Below, one piece after another: positions 6,808 through 7,236 of a stretch of DNA of 7,236 bases. Source of the DNA: Candidatus Cloacimonadota bacterium (GTDB taxonomy: Bacteria; Cloacimonadota; Cloacimonadia; Cloacimonadales; TCS61); contig JAIORR010000175.1 of the NCBI GenBank assembly GCA_021108055.1, forward strand, positions 1 to 7,236. Reading direction: 5' to 3'. The first letter of the stretch is position 1. Each line of letters opens with the position of its first letter. Under the pieces are notes generated by a model that saw nothing but the letters and a program-made list of their open reading frames with translations, made no database searches and was not told the DNA's origin. Position numbers and translations under genes: made by a program.

Positions 6808-6819
6808 TGCTCAAATTAA
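6808..6819. repeat. Shared 12-mer TGCTCAAATTAA, copy 2 (before kdsC)
   Basis: Identical to the copy at 4623-4634 and in the same orientation relative to the downstream gene. It ends 26 bases upstream of GTG 6782. Confidence 0.4.
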
Positions 6820-6823
6820 ATCA

Positions 6824-6846
6824 CAAAAGACAGCAGTTTTCTTTTG
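6824..6846 (-). other. Weak hairpin directly after the kdsA stop
   Basis: CAAAAGA and TCTTTTG form a 7-bp stem around a 9-base loop, starting at the base after the kdsA stop codon. Only two of the seven pairs are G-C and no T-run follows on the transcribed strand, so it is not a typical terminator. It might protect an RNA end or be chance. Confidence 0.25.
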
Positions 6847-7236
6847 CTAAAAAACACTCAAGCATTCATCCAGTATTTCCGGAATTTTATCTAACGGCAG
6901 CATTGTATCAGCATCACTGAGAGCTTTCTTCGGATTCGGATGCGTTTCGATGAACAAACCATCCACATTGCTGGTAGCCAACGCAGCTCTTGCCATCATT
7001 GGTGCAAATTCGGGAGTTCCTCCGGATGTTTTATCGATGGAAGGTTTCTGCAGACTGTGCGTTACATCGTAAATAACAGGATATCCGATCTTTTTCATGA
7101 TGGCAAAACTTCTAAAATCTACTACCAGGTTGTGATACCCGAACGTTGTTCCCCTTTCTGTGAGCAGGATGTTGTGATTATTCACAGAGAGCACTTTCCC
7201 CGCAGCAGCTTTCATATCTTCCGGAGCCATGAACTG
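6847..7236 (-). CDS. kdsA: 3-deoxy-8-phosphooctulonate synthase KdsA, N-terminal part beyond window
   Basis: KdsA condenses arabinose-5-phosphate with phosphoenolpyruvate to Kdo-8-phosphate, the first committed step to the LPS inner-core sugar Kdo. The window holds about the last 129 codons; the reading frame is open to the right edge (it reads QFMAPEDM there), so the Met inside the window is not the start. Family landmarks are LLTERGTTFGYHNLVVD, VIYDVTHSLQKP, SGGTPEFAPMMARAA and GLFIETHPNP, followed by SDADTMLPL. These fit KdsA better than the related DAHP synthases (VVDFRSFAIMK and the Kdo-type SLQ stretch). The missing N-terminus holds the Cys or Asn position that separates metal-dependent from metal-independent forms, so that cannot be judged. 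The stop is TAG at 6849-6847; kdsC, the next pathway step, follows after 64 bases. Confidence 0.96.
   Translation of the reverse strand, partial: QFMAPEDMKAAAGKVLSVNNHNILLTERGTTFGYHNLVVDFRSFAIMKKIGYPVIYDVTHSLQKPSIDKTSGGTPEFAPMMARAALATSNVDGLFIETHPNPKKALSDADTMLPLDKIPEILDECLSVF

Noticed and set aside
6824..6846. Factor-independent terminator after kdsA
   Set aside because: The stem is mostly A-T and no T-run follows on the transcribed strand; kept only as a weak hairpin.
1..7236. A new defence system, mobile element or other undescribed system
   Set aside because: All eight genes belong to well-known families with intact motifs (the two end genes are only cut by the window edges) and a largely conserved order; there is no sign of insertion, direct repeats of mobile type, or foreign gene blocks.

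Overview
This is a gene-dense, AT-rich bacterial window in which every supported gene lies on the minus strand, so transcription runs from high to low coordinates. In that order the genes are kdsA (partial, entering from the right edge), kdsC, lptC, lptA, lptB, rpoN, lpdA and lipA (leaving at the left edge, nearly complete). No gene-free stretch exceeds about 110 bases. I see no RNA gene, mobile element, CRISPR array or convincing factor-independent terminator.

The organism is a diderm that makes Kdo-containing lipopolysaccharide: it has Kdo-8-phosphate synthase, Kdo-8-phosphate phosphatase and three Lpt transport components. It also has a sigma-54 factor and lipoate-dependent 2-oxoacid dehydrogenase or glycine-cleavage metabolism. 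Three traits suggest a lineage outside the Proteobacteria, perhaps in or near the Fibrobacterota-Chlorobi-Bacteroidota assemblage or Cloacimonadota: low GC, LptC as a probable lipoprotein, and an LptA about twice the enterobacterial length. This placement is an inference and is weakly held.

Right part (about 4654-7236): kdsA and kdsC make Kdo-8-P and dephosphorylate it to Kdo, the inner-core sugar of LPS. lptC and lptA follow and overlap their upstream neighbours by 47 and 23 bases, each with a good Shine-Dalgarno sequence, which points to translational coupling. LptC and LptA form the periplasmic part of the LPS bridge.

Middle (about 2308-4583): lptB encodes the cytoplasmic ATPase of the exporter. 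rpoN follows after 53 bases. The order kdsC-lptC-lptA-lptB-rpoN is the one known from Enterobacteria, so this is an old, conserved neighbourhood.

Left part (1-2311): where Enterobacteria have hpf and ptsN after rpoN, this window has lpdA, whose GTG start overlaps the rpoN stop (GTGA), and 11 bases later lipA. LpdA (E3) and lipoyl synthase both serve lipoyl-dependent complexes, so they form a second functional module attached to the LPS/sigma-54 cluster.

The window holds known families throughout and I do not see a new system. The points worth checking are the rpoN-lpdA-lipA linkage, the long overlaps, a 12-base sequence shared by the two longest intergenic gaps, the uncertain lptB start (a TTG inside a TTGACA), and the enlarged LptA.
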